From the NCBI RefSeq assembly GCF_900090105.1, contig NZ_FMDM01000007.1:186001-250000 (forward strand): a stretch of 64,000 bases of DNA, given 5' to 3'. The position numbers were made by a program, and so were the translations under genes. The notes under the pieces are model-generated. The model was not told the origin of the DNA and ran no database searches. It saw only the letters and a program-made list of their open reading frames with translations. Below, in pieces: positions 7,799 through 19,008 of the stretch (its first letter is position 1; each line of letters begins with the position of its first letter). Source of the DNA: Micromonospora humi. GTDB lineage: Bacteria > Actinomycetota > Actinomycetes > Mycobacteriales > Micromonosporaceae.

Positions 7799-8800
7799 GT
7801 GATCCCCTCGACCGACCGTCGCGCCGCCGGCTCGCTCTTCGGGCTGGCCTACGGCGACGCCCTGGGCAAGCCGACCGAGTTCCTCACCGTCGCCGAGATC
7901 GTCCGGCGCTACGGCCCGAGCGGCCCGCGCGAGCTGGAGGGCGACCCGGCGCAGGTCACCGACGACACCCAGATGGCGCTGGCCGTGGCGTGGGCGCTGC
8001 ACGACGCGCCCGCGCTCACGGCGGAGGCGGTCGAGCCGCTGCTGCGGCAGCGCTTCGTCGACTGGTCGGTCAGCCCGGAGAACAACCGTGCGCCGGGCAT
8101 GACCTGCCTGCGCGCCTGCGCCGAGCTGGGCCGGGGTGCCCGGTGGCAGGAGGCCACGGTCGCCGACTCGAAGGGCTGCGGCGCGAACATGCGGGTCACC
8201 CCGGTCGGGCTGCTCGACGTCGACCTCGACACGCTGGCCGGGCTGGCCCAGCTCCAGGCCGGCCTCACCCACGGCCACCCGACCGGGCTGGCGGCGAGCG
8301 AGCTGACCGCGTACGCGGTCCGGCTGTTGCGCGACGGCGCGGCGCTGCCGGAGCTGCCCGGCCTGCTCACCGCGCGGGCCCACGAGCAGCGCACCGTCTA
8401 CCGGGGCGACTGGCTCGGTGACCTGTGGCGGCGACCCGGAGTGCCCACCGCCGCCGAGTTCATCGCCGAGGGCTGGGACGACTGCCTGCGGGTGTTCGGC
8501 CGGCTCGACGCCGCACTGGCCCGCCCGGACGACGGCGGCGACCCGTGCCGGCTCACCGGCGAGGGGTGGATCGCCGAGGAGGCGCTCGCGACCGCGCTGC
8601 TCTGCGCGCTGCGGCACCCGGACGACCCGGTCGCCGCGCTGGCCCGGGGCGCCACCACCGCCGGCGACTCCGACTCCATCGCGGCGCTGGCCGGCGCGTT
8701 CGTCGGGGCCGCGCACGGCATGACCGCCTGGCCGGCGGCCTGGTCCGGCCGGATCGAGTACGCCGACCAGCTCACCGCCCTGGCCGCCGCGCTGGACTGA
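7799..8800 (+). CDS. ADP-ribosylglycohydrolase family protein
   Basis: A 333-residue all-helical hydrolase of the DraG/ARH class, which removes ADP-ribose from proteins or small molecules using two metal ions. The metal-binding motif TDDTQM is at residues 54-59 and the second metal motif GDSDSIAALAGA is near the C-terminus. SLFGLAYGDALGKPTEF at the start is typical. I chose GTG 7799 from the CATGAT box; the ATG at 7787 and a TTG at 7772 are longer alternatives without ribosome sites. No ADP-ribosyltransferase is seen in the window, so the substrate is unknown. Confidence 0.87.
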   Translation: MIPSTDRRAAGSLFGLAYGDALGKPTEFLTVAEIVRRYGPSGPRELEGDPAQVTDDTQMALAVAWALHDAPALTAEAVEPLLRQRFVDWSVSPENNRAPGMTCLRACAELGRGARWQEATVADSKGCGANMRVTPVGLLDVDLDTLAGLAQLQAGLTHGHPTGLAASELTAYAVRLLRDGAALPELPGLLTARAHEQRTVYRGDWLGDLWRRPGVPTAAEFIAEGWDDCLRVFGRLDAALARPDDGGDPCRLTGEGWIAEEALATALLCALRHPDDPVAALARGATTAGDSDSIAALAGAFVGAAHGMTAWPAAWSGRIEYADQLTALAAALD

Positions 8801-8812
8801 GCGCCCGCGCCG

Positions 8813-9394
8813 CTAGGCGGTGAGGTGGGGCAGGCGGCGCACGCCGCGCCACACGCCGGCGTCGCAGTCGCCGGCCTTGTCCGCGAACGCGGTCAACGCC
8901 ACCGGGATCGGCTCGCTGACGTCCAGCCAGCTGTCGTGCTCGGCGTCGGCGTCCCAGCTCCGGGTGGGGATGGACACATGGTCGTCCCGGTCCGACTTGT
9001 CCTGACTGGTGATCTTCAGGACCTCGGCGTCGGCCCCGTCGACCCGCAGCACCAGGCAGGGACGCACCTTCGAGCCGGTGCCGTCGGCGTAGGGCACGTC
9101 GGCCCACCAGATCTCGCCCGGTCGCGGGCGGTCCCGGTCCGGCCGCCCGGCGTCGCGCGGCCGGGGCGGGGCGCTGGTCCGGCCGCCGGCGGACCGGCCA
9201 CCGCTGGTCCGGCCGCCACGGGGCCCGCTCCCGGGTCGGTCGCCGCCGGCCCCCGGCCGCCGGCGGTCCCCGGCGCGCCCGGGCCGGCCGGCCTCGGACG
9301 ATCGGTCGGCGGACCGGCGGCGCCACTCGCTCCACAACCAGCCCGCCGCCACGCAGGCCACGATCACCAGCGCCCAGATCAGCCCGTCGCGCAT
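8813..9394 (-). CDS. membrane-anchored PemK/MazF-like protein
   Basis: 193 residues. An N-terminal membrane helix (LIWALVIVACVAAGWLW, residues 5-21) is followed by about 75 residues of Gly/Arg/Pro/Ser-rich disordered linker. The PemK/MazF fold follows: GEIWWADVPYADG, then KVRPCLVLR and a C-terminal half with HVSIPTRSWD. MazF-type proteins cut RNA, but here the domain is tethered to the membrane and no antitoxin gene is adjacent, so a toxin role is not supported. It converges with the ADP-ribosylglycohydrolase gene, 12 bases apart. ATG at 9394 begins directly before the helix. What it does is unknown. Confidence 0.75.
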   Translation of the reverse strand: MRDGLIWALVIVACVAAGWLWSEWRRRSADRSSEAGRPGRAGDRRRPGAGGDRPGSGPRGGRTSGGRSAGGRTSAPPRPRDAGRPDRDRPRPGEIWWADVPYADGTGSKVRPCLVLRVDGADAEVLKITSQDKSDRDDHVSIPTRSWDADAEHDSWLDVSEPIPVALTAFADKAGDCDAGVWRGVRRLPHLTA

Positions 9395-9562
9395 CCGTAC
9401 CCCGCCTTCCGTCCGTTTCGGCCCACCGCCGCCGCCGCGATCGTCGCACGGCCGGGGCTCGCGCGCTCTGCCGGCGCGGGACGCGCCGCTCCGCCGCCGG
9501 GCCGCTGCTCAGTGCAGGTGGCCGGACGGGTGTCACAGCCGACCGCTACGGTTCGGGGGTAG

Positions 9563-11737
<2,175 letters not shown>

Positions 11738-11876
11738 GAGCCGCACGCGGCGTATACCAACTTAATTACGACTACGACCGATTCGTGGCTGTCGTGTCGG
11801 GGAAAGTGGCTGGGAGGGCGTTTCATTGGCGTACGGCGTGTGACGGCGCGCGCCACGACCGCTCCCGGGAGGTGCG

Positions 11877-14540
11877 ATGGCGACCGGCGACCCACGCAAC
11901 TCCGTCCCGCCCGGGCGGGCCCGGCCGTTCTTCGGCTTCGTCGGTGCGGTCGGTGCGGTCGCCGTACTCGTCGCGGCCGGGCCGCTGGCCGCGCTCCCGG
12001 ACCGACTGACCGAGCTGCCGGTCGCGTTCTGGACCATGGCGGCGCTCGCCGTCGCCTGCGACGCCCGTCCGTTCGTCCCGCCGGGGCGGCGGCAGACCTC
12101 GGCGCTCTTCCCGTCCACCTGCTTCACGTTCGCCATCCTGCTCGGCTGGGGTCTCGGCCCGGCCGTGGCGGTGCAGGCCGTGGCGGTGGCCGTGTCCGGC
12201 TGGCGGCTCGGGTACGCCGCCTGGCGCACCGGCTTCAACGCCGCCCAGTACGCGTGCGCGCTCGCCGCCGCGTACGCGGTCAGCCGGCTCGGTGCCGGCG
12301 AGCTGTTCGGCGGCGGCCGGTTGCACTGGACCGACGTGGCGGCGTTGGGCGGTGCCACGGTGGCCTGGTTCGCGGTCAACTACGGCCTGGTCAACTCCGC
12401 CATCCGGCTGCGGTTCGGCGACCGGTGGTGGCCCAGCGTCCGGCTCGGGTTGGCCTACGAGCTGCTCTCCACCGGGTCGCTGCTGTTGCTCGCGCCGGTG
12501 CTGGTGGCCGCCGCCCGGGTCAGCGCGGCGCTGATCCCGCTGGTGCTGGTGCCGCTCTTCGCGGTCTACCGGATGGCCCGGCTCTCCGCCGAACGGGAGC
12601 AGCTCGCCGACGTCGACCCGCTCACCGGGCTGCCCAACCGCAAGGCGCTGCTCACCGAGGTCGCCGAGCAGGTGCACCTGCACGGCGAGCGGGCCGCCCG
12701 GGGCGAGCCGGACGCCCACCTGGCCCTGCTGTTGCTCGACCTCGACCGGTTCAAGCACGTCAACGACGCGCTCGGGCACGCGGTGGGCGACCGGCTGCTG
12801 GTCGAGGTGAGCGCCCGGCTGATCGACGTGGCCGACGAGGGCGAGCTGGTGGCGCGGCTCGGCGGTGACGAGTTCGCCATCGTCGTACCCCGGTTGGCCG
12901 GTGTCGAGGAGGCCCGCGAGCGGGCCGACCGGGTCGTCGCCGCGCTCGCCGAGCCGGTGCCGCTGGACGGGCTGCCGCTGGACGTCGGCGGGTCCATCGG
13001 CGTCGCGCTCTTCCCCGACCACGGCGAGGACTTCGCCACCCTGATGCGGCACGCCGACGTCGCCATGTACGACGCCAAGCACCGCAACGACACCGTGGCG
13101 GTCTACGCGCCGGAGTCCGACCACAACTCGGCCGAGCGGCTGAGTCTCCTGGCCGACCTGCGTCGGGTGCTGGAGTCCCCGCACCCGACGCCGGCCGGCG
13201 AGCCGGCGGGCGTACGCGGGGGCGATGGTGCCGTGCTGGCGCCGAGCCTGCCCGCCGCCCGGCCGGCCCACGACGAGCGTCGGGCCCACGAGGAGCGGCC
13301 GGCACGCGACGACGGCCCCGGCGGGGTGCGGCCCGGTGGCGGGCCGGCCCGGTGGCGGCTGCGACGTCGCCGGGAGCGTGTCGACGCGCGACCCGACGAC
13401 GATCTGATCGAGCGGATCCTCACCGGCGCCGACCCGATCCGTCGCCGGGCCGCCCGCGGCGGCGCGCCCACCGGCTCGGCCGGCTCGGGAAGCGTCGACA
13501 CCGCGCCGAGCGAGGTCGTCGCGCCGGCTGCCCATCCGGCCCGGTCCGCACCGGCCGTGGCCGCTGCTACGGCCGCGCCGGCCGTACCCGTGGACACCGT
13601 GCCGGTCACGGCGGCGCCGGCGGCCGACGGTGCGGAGGCCGGCGGGTGGACGGGCGGCGAGCCGACCGCACCCGGCGTCGTGCCCGCGGTGACCGGCGCC
13701 CGACCCGGCCCGCACGACCTGGACGACCCGGCCGGCGACCCGGGCGAGATCACCATGTACTACCAGCCGCAGATCGCCATCGCGACCGGCGAGGTGGTCG
13801 GCGTGGAGGCGCTGTTGCGCTGGCGGCACCCGCGCCGGGGCATGGTCGACCCGGGGGAGCTGATCCAGGTCGCCGAGCAGAGCGCGGTGATGCGGCTGCT
13901 CACCCGCCGGGTGGTGGACGACGTGGTGGAGCAGCTCGCCAAGTGGTCGGCGGCCGGCCTGACGCTGCGCGCCGCGCTCAACGTGAGCGTGCGGGACCTG
14001 CACACCGGTGAGATCGCCGACCAGATCGCCGACCGGTTGACCCAGTACGGTGTGCCGCCGGAGCGGCTCCAGGTGGAGATCACCGAGGGCGCGTTGATGG
14101 CCGACCCGAGGCGGGTGCTGGCCAGCATCACCCAGTTGCACCGGATCGGGGTGGGTATCGCGCTCGACGACTTCGGCACCGGCTACTCCTCCCTGCAACA
14201 CCTGCGCCGGCTGCCGCTGTCCGAGGTGAAGGTGGACCGGTCGTTCGTGCTGGGCATGGCGGACGACCCGGACGACGCGGCGATCGTCCGCTCGATGATC
14301 GAGCTGGCCGGCGCGCTCGGGTTGCGGGTGGTGGCCGAGGGCGTGGAGGACGAGCGCACCTGGCGGCTGCTGCACGCCGCCGGCTGCGACGTGGCACAGG
14401 GCTGGTTCCACGCCCGGCCGATGCCGGCGGAGGACCTCGTCACCTGGCTGTCGCGGTACCGCCCGGTCCGCCCGGTGGCGGCGGAGGCCGACGGTCGGGA
14501 CGCCCCGGCGGCGGAGGGGGAGTCGAAGGCGTCGTCGTGA
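11877..14540 (+). CDS. membrane GGDEF-EAL protein (putative cyclic-di-GMP synthase/phosphodiesterase)
   Basis: 887 residues. About six membrane segments occupy the first ~225 residues (MASE-like sensor). The GGDEF domain follows, with an intact active motif at residues 329-333 ([11 protein letters not shown]); the RxxD inhibitory site before it is replaced by DEGE. A long Ala/Pro/Arg-rich linker spans about residues 425-620. The EAL domain has its EAL at 644-646, and [22 protein letters not shown] and GWFHARP are all intact. Both activities are thus possible, and product inhibition at the I-site is not expected. ATG follows GGGAGGTGCG. It stands between ligA and gatC with no partner. Confidence 0.9.
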   Translation: MATGDPRNSVPPGRARPFFGFVGAVGAVAVLVAAGPLAALPDRLTELPVAFWTMAALAVACDARPFVPPGRRQTSALFPSTCFTFAILLGWGLGPAVAVQAVAVAVSGWRLGYAAWRTGFNAAQYACALAAAYAVSRLGAGELFGGGRLHWTDVAALGGATVAWFAVNYGLVNSAIRLRFGDRWWPSVRLGLAYELLSTGSLLLLAPVLVAAARVSAALIPLVLVPLFAVYRMARLSAEREQLADVDPLTGLPNRKALLTEVAEQVHLHGERAARGEPDAHLALLLLDLDRFKHVNDALGHAVGDRLLVEVSARLIDVADEGELVARLGGDEFAIVVPRLAGVEEARERADRVVAALAEPVPLDGLPLDVGGSIGVALFPDHGEDFATLMRHADVAMYDAKHRNDTVAVYAPESDHNSAERLSLLADLRRVLESPHPTPAGEPAGVRGGDGAVLAPSLPAARPAHDERRAHEERPARDDGPGGVRPGGGPARWRLRRRRERVDARPDDDLIERILTGADPIRRRAARGGAPTGSAGSGSVDTAPSEVVAPAAHPARSAPAVAAATAAPAVPVDTVPVTAAPAADGAEAGGWTGGEPTAPGVVPAVTGARPGPHDLDDPAGDPGEITMYYQPQIAIATGEVVGVEALLRWRHPRRGMVDPGELIQVAEQSAVMRLLTRRVVDDVVEQLAKWSAAGLTLRAALNVSVRDLHTGEIADQIADRLTQYGVPPERLQVEITEGALMADPRRVLASITQLHRIGVGIALDDFGTGYSSLQHLRRLPLSEVKVDRSFVLGMADDPDDAAIVRSMIELAGALGLRVVAEGVEDERTWRLLHAAGCDVAQGWFHARPMPAEDLVTWLSRYRPVRPVAAEADGRDAPAAEGESKASS

Positions 14541-14551
14541 CGGCGGGACAA

Positions 14552-14557
14552 TAGACT
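14552..14557 (+). promoter_or_regulatory. possible -10 box for gatC-gatA
   Basis: TAGACT lies just after the GGDEF-EAL stop and 87 bases before gatC, giving a leader of about 80 nt that ends in an AAGGGGG ribosome site. Confidence 0.4.
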
Positions 14558-14644
14558 CGCACCGGTCACCGCGCGTCATCGTTCACCGTCGCGCGCGGCC
14601 GGCACGCCGAAGACGTCTCAGGACAGCCACGAAGGGGGCACCCG

Positions 14645-14950
14645 ATGGCCGCCATCTCCCGCGAGGAGGTCGCGCACCTCGCGCGACTGTCGCGGCTCGC
14701 CGTCACCGAGGAGGAGTTGGACACCTTCGCCGGTCAGCTGGACGTGATCCTCCAGTCGGTCGCGCAGGTCGGCGAGGTCGCCGCGGCGGACATCCCGCCG
14801 ACGTCCCACTCGGTGCCGTTGACCAACGTGCTCCGCGAGGACGTGGTGACGCCGAGCCTGACCCCGCAGGAGGCGCTGTCGGGTGCGCCCGACGCCGAGG
14901 AGCAGCGGTTCCGCGTCCCGCGGATCCTGGACGAGGATGTGGCCTCATGA
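14645..14950 (+). CDS. gatC: Asp-tRNA(Asn)/Glu-tRNA(Gln) amidotransferase subunit C
   Basis: A 101-residue small subunit that stabilises GatA-GatB. It starts [17 protein letters not shown], the family hallmark, and ends with the FRVPRIL segment that wraps around GatA. ATG follows AAGGGGGCACCCG. The stop overlaps the gatA start by ATGA, giving translational coupling. The complex converts misacylated Glu-tRNA(Gln) and Asp-tRNA(Asn) to the correct amidated forms. Confidence 0.96.
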   Translation: MAAISREEVAHLARLSRLAVTEEELDTFAGQLDVILQSVAQVGEVAAADIPPTSHSVPLTNVLREDVVTPSLTPQEALSGAPDAEEQRFRVPRILDEDVAS

Positions 14951-16422
14951 CCGATGTGACAAAGCTCAGCGCCGTCGAGATCGCCGGGCTCGTCGCCAAC
15001 GGTGACGCCTCCGCGGTCGAGGTCACCCGCGCCCACCTCGACCGGATCGGCGCCGTCGACGACCGGGTGCACGCGTTCCTGCACGTCGACACCGACGGCG
15101 CGCTGGCCGCCGCGAAGGCGGTGGACGAGCGTCGGGCCGCCGGCGAGGAGTTGGGCCCGCTGGCCGGCGTGCCGGTCGCGGTCAAGGACGTGCTCGCCAC
15201 CAAGGGCGTGCCGACCACCGTCGGGTCGAAGATCCTCGAAGGCTGGCGTCCGCCGTACGACTCGACGATCGTCGAGCGGCTGCGGGCCGCCGGCACGGTG
15301 ATGCTCGGCAAGACGAACATGGACGAGTTCGCGATGGGCTCCTCCACCGAATACTCCGCGTACGGGCCGACCCGCAACCCGTGGGACACCGAGCGCATCC
15401 CCGGCGGCTCCGGCGGCGGCAGCGCCGCGGCGCTGGCCGCGTACGAGGCGCCGCTGTCGATCGGGTCGGACACCGGCGGCTCGATCCGCCAGCCCGGCGC
15501 GGTCACCGGCACCGTCGGCGCGAAGCCCACCTACGGCGGCACCTCCCGCTACGGTCTGGTGGCGTTCTCCTCGTCGCTGGACACGCCCGGCCCGTGCGCG
15601 CGCAACGTGCTGGACGCCGCGCTGCTGCACCAGGTGATCGGTGGCCACGACCCGCGCGACTCCACCTCGATCCCGGCCCCGGTGCCGGACGTGGTGGGCG
15701 CCGCGAGGCTCGGCGCGAGCGGCGACCTGACCGGCGTGAAGCTCGGTGTGGTCACCGAGTTCACCGGCGAGGGCGCCGAGCCGGGCGTGATGGCCGCGTT
15801 CCGGGAGTCGGTCGAGGCGCTGGCGAAGCTGGGCGCCGAGATCGTCGAGATCTCCTGCCCGCACTTCAAGTACGCGCTGCCGGCCTACTACCTGATCGCG
15901 CCGAGCGAGTGCTCCTCCAACCTGGCCCGCTTCGACGGCGTCCGGTTCGGCCTGCGGGTCGGCGACGACGGCAACCGGTCACTGGAGGAGGTCATGTCGC
16001 TGACCCGCGAGGCCGGCTTCGGCCCCGAGGTGAAGCGCCGCATCATGATCGGCACGTACGCGCTCTCGTCGGGCTACTACGACGCCTACTACGGCCAGGC
16101 GCAGAAGGTCCGCACGCTGATCACCCGCGACTTCACCAGCGCGTTCGAGCAGGTGGACGCGCTGATCTCGCCGACCACCCCGTTCGTGGCGTTCCCGATC
16201 GGCGCGCGCACCTCGGATCCCTACCAGATGTACCTGGCGGACCTCTTCACCATCCCGACGAACCTCTACGGCGGCCCGGCCATCTCGGTGCCGTGCGGGT
16301 TGTCCGAGGGGCTCCCGGTCGGCCTGCAGATCATGGCCCCGACCATGGCCGACGACCGGATGTACCGGGTCGCCGCCGCGCTGGAGTCGAGCGTCGGCAC
16401 GTTCACCCCGCCGGCTCTCTGA
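14947..16422 (+). CDS. gatA: amidotransferase subunit A (amidase)
   Basis: A 491-residue amidase-signature enzyme that frees ammonia from glutamine for the GatCAB complex. The Ser-cisSer-Lys triad is visible: the lysine in [13 protein letters not shown], the Gly/Ser-rich signature [11 protein letters not shown], and the nucleophile region DTGGSIRQP. Length is normal. It overlaps gatC by four bases, while its last 20 bases overlap the end of a converging membrane gene. gatB is not contiguous: two opposite-strand genes lie between, as unrelated genes also do in mycobacteria. Confidence 0.97.
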   Translation: MTDVTKLSAVEIAGLVANGDASAVEVTRAHLDRIGAVDDRVHAFLHVDTDGALAAAKAVDERRAAGEELGPLAGVPVAVKDVLATKGVPTTVGSKILEGWRPPYDSTIVERLRAAGTVMLGKTNMDEFAMGSSTEYSAYGPTRNPWDTERIPGGSGGGSAAALAAYEAPLSIGSDTGGSIRQPGAVTGTVGAKPTYGGTSRYGLVAFSSSLDTPGPCARNVLDAALLHQVIGGHDPRDSTSIPAPVPDVVGAARLGASGDLTGVKLGVVTEFTGEGAEPGVMAAFRESVEALAKLGAEIVEISCPHFKYALPAYYLIAPSECSSNLARFDGVRFGLRVGDDGNRSLEEVMSLTREAGFGPEVKRRIMIGTYALSSGYYDAYYGQAQKVRTLITRDFTSAFEQVDALISPTTPFVAFPIGARTSDPYQMYLADLFTIPTNLYGGPAISVPCGLSEGLPVGLQIMAPTMADDRMYRVAAALESSVGTFTPPAL

Positions 16423-17017
16423 GTCCACCACCGATCGGCGTCGACGGATCTCCGTCGGCGCCGGTCGGCGTCTGCGGCTGTACCGGCGCCGCGTCGAGGT
16501 AGCGGCGGGCCTCCCGGACGCCGCGCCACCGAACCCACGCCAGGCTCGACCAGCACACGGCGAGCACGCCGGCGGTCAGCCGGCTGGCCCACCGGTCGGC
16601 GCCGGCGACCACCGACACCTGGAATGCCGCCAGCACCGCGTAGAGCCACACGTACCAGCGCTGACCGAGCCGGCGGCGGGCCTCCCGGCGGGCGGCGACG
16701 TCGACGGCCGGATCGGTCGCTCGACCCGCGCGCAGGGCGTCCCGCGCCGCGGCGGTCGGGCTTCCGGCGGAGGTACGCATCCGCGGCACCAGCCGCCGGC
16801 CGAGCAGCAGCGCCGCCCCGGCGCCGACGACGGCGGGTAGTGCCGTGAGGGCGACCATGGCGAGCACGTCCTGGAAGTCGTACCCGCCGTCCGCCACCCA
16901 GATCCCGGTCAGCAGCGCGGGCAGGCCGAGCGCCACCGCCCCGGCCACGACCACCACGCCGGTCGTCACCGGCCCACTGCTCACCGGCCCCTCTCCGCCT
17001 CGGTGCATCGGGCTCAC
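16403..17017 (-). CDS. hypothetical multi-pass membrane protein
   Basis: 204 residues, no family recognised. Hydrophobic segments near residues 18-40 ([20 protein letters not shown]), 50-72 ([22 protein letters not shown]), about 120-140 and about 145-162 suggest four membrane passes. A charged Arg-rich loop lies between the second and third, and the C-terminal tail is Pro/Thr-rich. Its start overlaps the stop of the small membrane gene upstream by ATGA, so the two form a coupled pair. The 3' end runs 20 bases into gatA, tail to tail. Function unknown. Confidence 0.7.
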   Translation of the reverse strand: MSPMHRGGEGPVSSGPVTTGVVVVAGAVALGLPALLTGIWVADGGYDFQDVLAMVALTALPAVVGAGAALLLGRRLVPRMRTSAGSPTAAARDALRAGRATDPAVDVAARREARRRLGQRWYVWLYAVLAAFQVSVVAGADRWASRLTAGVLAVCWSSLAWVRWRGVREARRYLDAAPVQPQTPTGADGDPSTPIGGGLREPAG

Positions 17018-17265
17018 CGTCGGTTCCGCGACCGACGCGTCACCGCCAGGGCGACGGTGATCGCGATCAGGCCGGGCACCACGGTGCCGACCGCCATCGC
17101 GACCAGGTTGTCAGGATCGCGGTCGTCACCAGCCACCCAGTACCCCCAGCTGAGCAGCATGGCCAGCAGCCACACCGCCGCGACCGCCAGCACCACGACA
17201 CCGGTCCGCTTCGCCCGCGACGGGTCGTCCGGCCGTACCGTCGAGTCGTCCCCCGTATTCGTCAT
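17014..17265 (-). CDS. small two-helix membrane protein
   Basis: 83 residues from ATG 17265. A polar N-terminus ([20 protein letters not shown]) precedes two hydrophobic segments, [20 protein letters not shown] and [22 protein letters not shown], joined by a short acidic loop; the end is basic. It is coupled by ATGA to the larger membrane gene, and together they may form a membrane complex. An in-frame ATG at 17298 would add 11 residues. No family recognised. The start lies about 100 bases from the divergent gatB promoter. Confidence 0.62.
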   Translation of the reverse strand: MTNTGDDSTVRPDDPSRAKRTGVVVLAVAAVWLLAMLLSWGYWVAGDDRDPDNLVAMAVGTVVPGLIAITVALAVTRRSRNRR

Positions 17266-17364
17266 GGTCGACACGTACCCCCGGGTCGTTTTTTCCATGC
17301 TGGCGCGGCGCGCCTCCGCGCGGCGATCTCGAAGCCCGGCAGCGGGGTGGCCGGAGCACCCGAT

Positions 17365-17370
17365 TAGGCT
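17365..17370 (+). promoter_or_regulatory. -10 box for gatB
   Basis: TAGGCT, followed by a leader of about 30 nt with a GGAG site six bases before the gatB ATG. Unlike the leaderless TAGGCT cases in this window, this one has a ribosome site. Confidence 0.5.
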
Positions 17371-17405
17371 GGAACGGTTCTGTCCGGATCGCGCCTGGAG
17401 CTCAG

Positions 17406-18902
17406 ATGACGACGACACTGCCCGCGTACGACGAGGTCGTCGCGCGCTACGAACCGGTGATCGGCCTGGAGACCCACGTCGAGCTGGGCACGAACACCAA
17501 GATGTGGTGCGGCTGCCCGACCGACTTCGGCGGCGAGCCGAACACCCGGGTCTGCCCGGTCTGCCTGGGCCTGCCCGGTTCGCTGCCGGTGGCCAACAAG
17601 GCGGCGATCGAGGCGACGATCCGGATCGGCCTGGCGCTGAACTGCTCCATCGCCGAGTGGTGCCGGTTCGCCCGGAAGAACTACTTCTACCCGGACATGC
17701 CGAAGAACTTCCAGATCAGCCAGTACGACGAGCCGCTCTGCTTCGACGGCTACCTGGACGTCGAGGTGAACGGCGAGCTGGTGCGCATCGGCATCGAGCG
17801 GGTGCACCTGGAGGAGGACACCGGCAAGACGCTGCACGTCGGCGGCGCCACCGGCCGTATCCACGGCGCCACCGAGTCGCTCGTCGACTACAACCGGGCC
17901 GGCATCCCGCTGGTGGAGATCGTCACCAAGCCGATCCCCGGCACCGGCGCGCTCGCCCCGGAGATCGCCCGGGCGTACGTGGCGGAGCTGCGCGACGTGG
18001 TCCGCTCGCTGGGCGTCTCGGACGTGCGGATGGAGGAGGGCTCGCTGCGCTGCGACGTCAACACCTCGCTGAACCTGCCGGGCGAGGAGTGGGGCACCCG
18101 CACCGAGACCAAGAACGTCAACTCGCTGCGCTCGGTGGAGCGGGCGGTCCGCTCGGAGATGCTGCGCCAGGCGTCCGTGCTCGACGCGGGCGGCCGGATC
18201 GTGCAGGAGACCCGGCACTTCCACGAGGACACCGGCGACACCACCTCGGGCCGGTCCAAGGAGACCGCCACCGACTACCGCTACTTCCCGGAGCCGGACC
18301 TGGTGCCGCTCGCGCCGGACACCGCCTGGGTGGCCGAGCTGAAGGCCGCCCTGCCGGAGCTGCCGCGGCTGCGCCGCAAGCGGATCCAGCAGGACTGGGG
18401 CCTGTCCGACCTGGACATGGAGTCGGTGGTCAACGCCGGCGCGGTCGAGCTGATCGAGGCGACCGTGGCCGCCGGGGCCACCCCGGCCGCGGCCCGCAAG
18501 TGGTGGCTGGGCGAGCTGTCCCGCCGGGCCAACGAGACCGGCGTGGAGCTGGCCGACGTGGGCGCCACCCCGGCGCAGGTCGCCGAACTGCAGGGCCTGG
18601 TCGACGCCGGCAAGCTCAACGACAAGCTGGCCCGGGCCGTGCTGGAGGGCGTGGTGGCCGGTGAGGGCTCGCCGACCGAGATCATGACCAACCGCAACCT
18701 GGAGGTCGTCTCCGACACCGGCGCGCTCACCGCCGCCGTGGACGAGGCGATCGCCGCCAACCCCGACATCGCCGACAAGATCCGCAGCGGCAAGGTCGCG
18801 GCGGCCGGCGCGCTGGTGGGCGCGGTCATGAAGACCACCCGCGGCCAGGCGGACGCGAAGACCGTCCGCGAGCTGATCCTGGAGCGCCTCGGCGCCGCCT
18901 GA
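17406..18902 (+). CDS. gatB: amidotransferase subunit B
   Basis: A complete 498-residue subunit that binds and phosphorylates the misacylated tRNA. It shows the signature [13 protein letters not shown], the zinc-site cysteines in MWCGCPTDF and [11 protein letters not shown], the catalytic [14 protein letters not shown], and a C-terminal YqeY-like helical domain ending in [11 protein letters not shown]. It completes GatCAB, whose other genes end one kilobase upstream. A 56-bp palindromic repeat begins four bases after the stop. Confidence 0.97.
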   Translation: MTTTLPAYDEVVARYEPVIGLETHVELGTNTKMWCGCPTDFGGEPNTRVCPVCLGLPGSLPVANKAAIEATIRIGLALNCSIAEWCRFARKNYFYPDMPKNFQISQYDEPLCFDGYLDVEVNGELVRIGIERVHLEEDTGKTLHVGGATGRIHGATESLVDYNRAGIPLVEIVTKPIPGTGALAPEIARAYVAELRDVVRSLGVSDVRMEEGSLRCDVNTSLNLPGEEWGTRTETKNVNSLRSVERAVRSEMLRQASVLDAGGRIVQETRHFHEDTGDTTSGRSKETATDYRYFPEPDLVPLAPDTAWVAELKAALPELPRLRRKRIQQDWGLSDLDMESVVNAGAVELIEATVAAGATPAAARKWWLGELSRRANETGVELADVGATPAQVAELQGLVDAGKLNDKLARAVLEGVVAGEGSPTEIMTNRNLEVVSDTGALTAAVDEAIAANPDIADKIRSGKVAAAGALVGAVMKTTRGQADAKTVRELILERLGAA

Positions 18903-18905
18903 CAT

Positions 18906-18961
18906 GTGTTAATAGGGGCCCCCGCCTATGCAGAATGCGTTAAGCGGGGGCCCCGCCTTAC
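18906..18961. repeat. 56-bp GC palindromic element, copy A
   Basis: Starts GTGTTAATAGGGGCCCC and ends GGGGCCCCGCCTTAC. Two GGGGCCCC-centred blocks flank a TGCAGAATGCGTTAAG spacer, so it folds into strong hairpins. It differs from the reverse complement of copy B (37612) at one base. It directly follows gatB and may act as a terminator. Confidence 0.9.
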
Positions 18962-19008
18962 CCCCACCCCTACAGGGCGTCAACGGCGACGCCTCGGATG
19001 GAGCAAGC

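Noticed and set aside
8813..9394. Ordinary type II toxin-antitoxin locus
   Set aside because: Only the PemK/MazF-like half is present and it has a membrane anchor; the neighbours are an ADP-ribosylglycohydrolase gene and ligA, with no antitoxin-like ORF.
11823..14579. A 918-codon minus-strand frame opposite the first GGDEF-EAL gene
   Set aside because: Composition is Arg/His/Gly-rich with no recognisable motif, while the plus-strand frame has intact GGDEF and EAL domains.
18928..19008. N-terminal extension of the E1 protein into palindromic copy A
   Set aside because: The residues are coded by the repeat and do not resemble the family; GTG 19009 has its own ribosome site.
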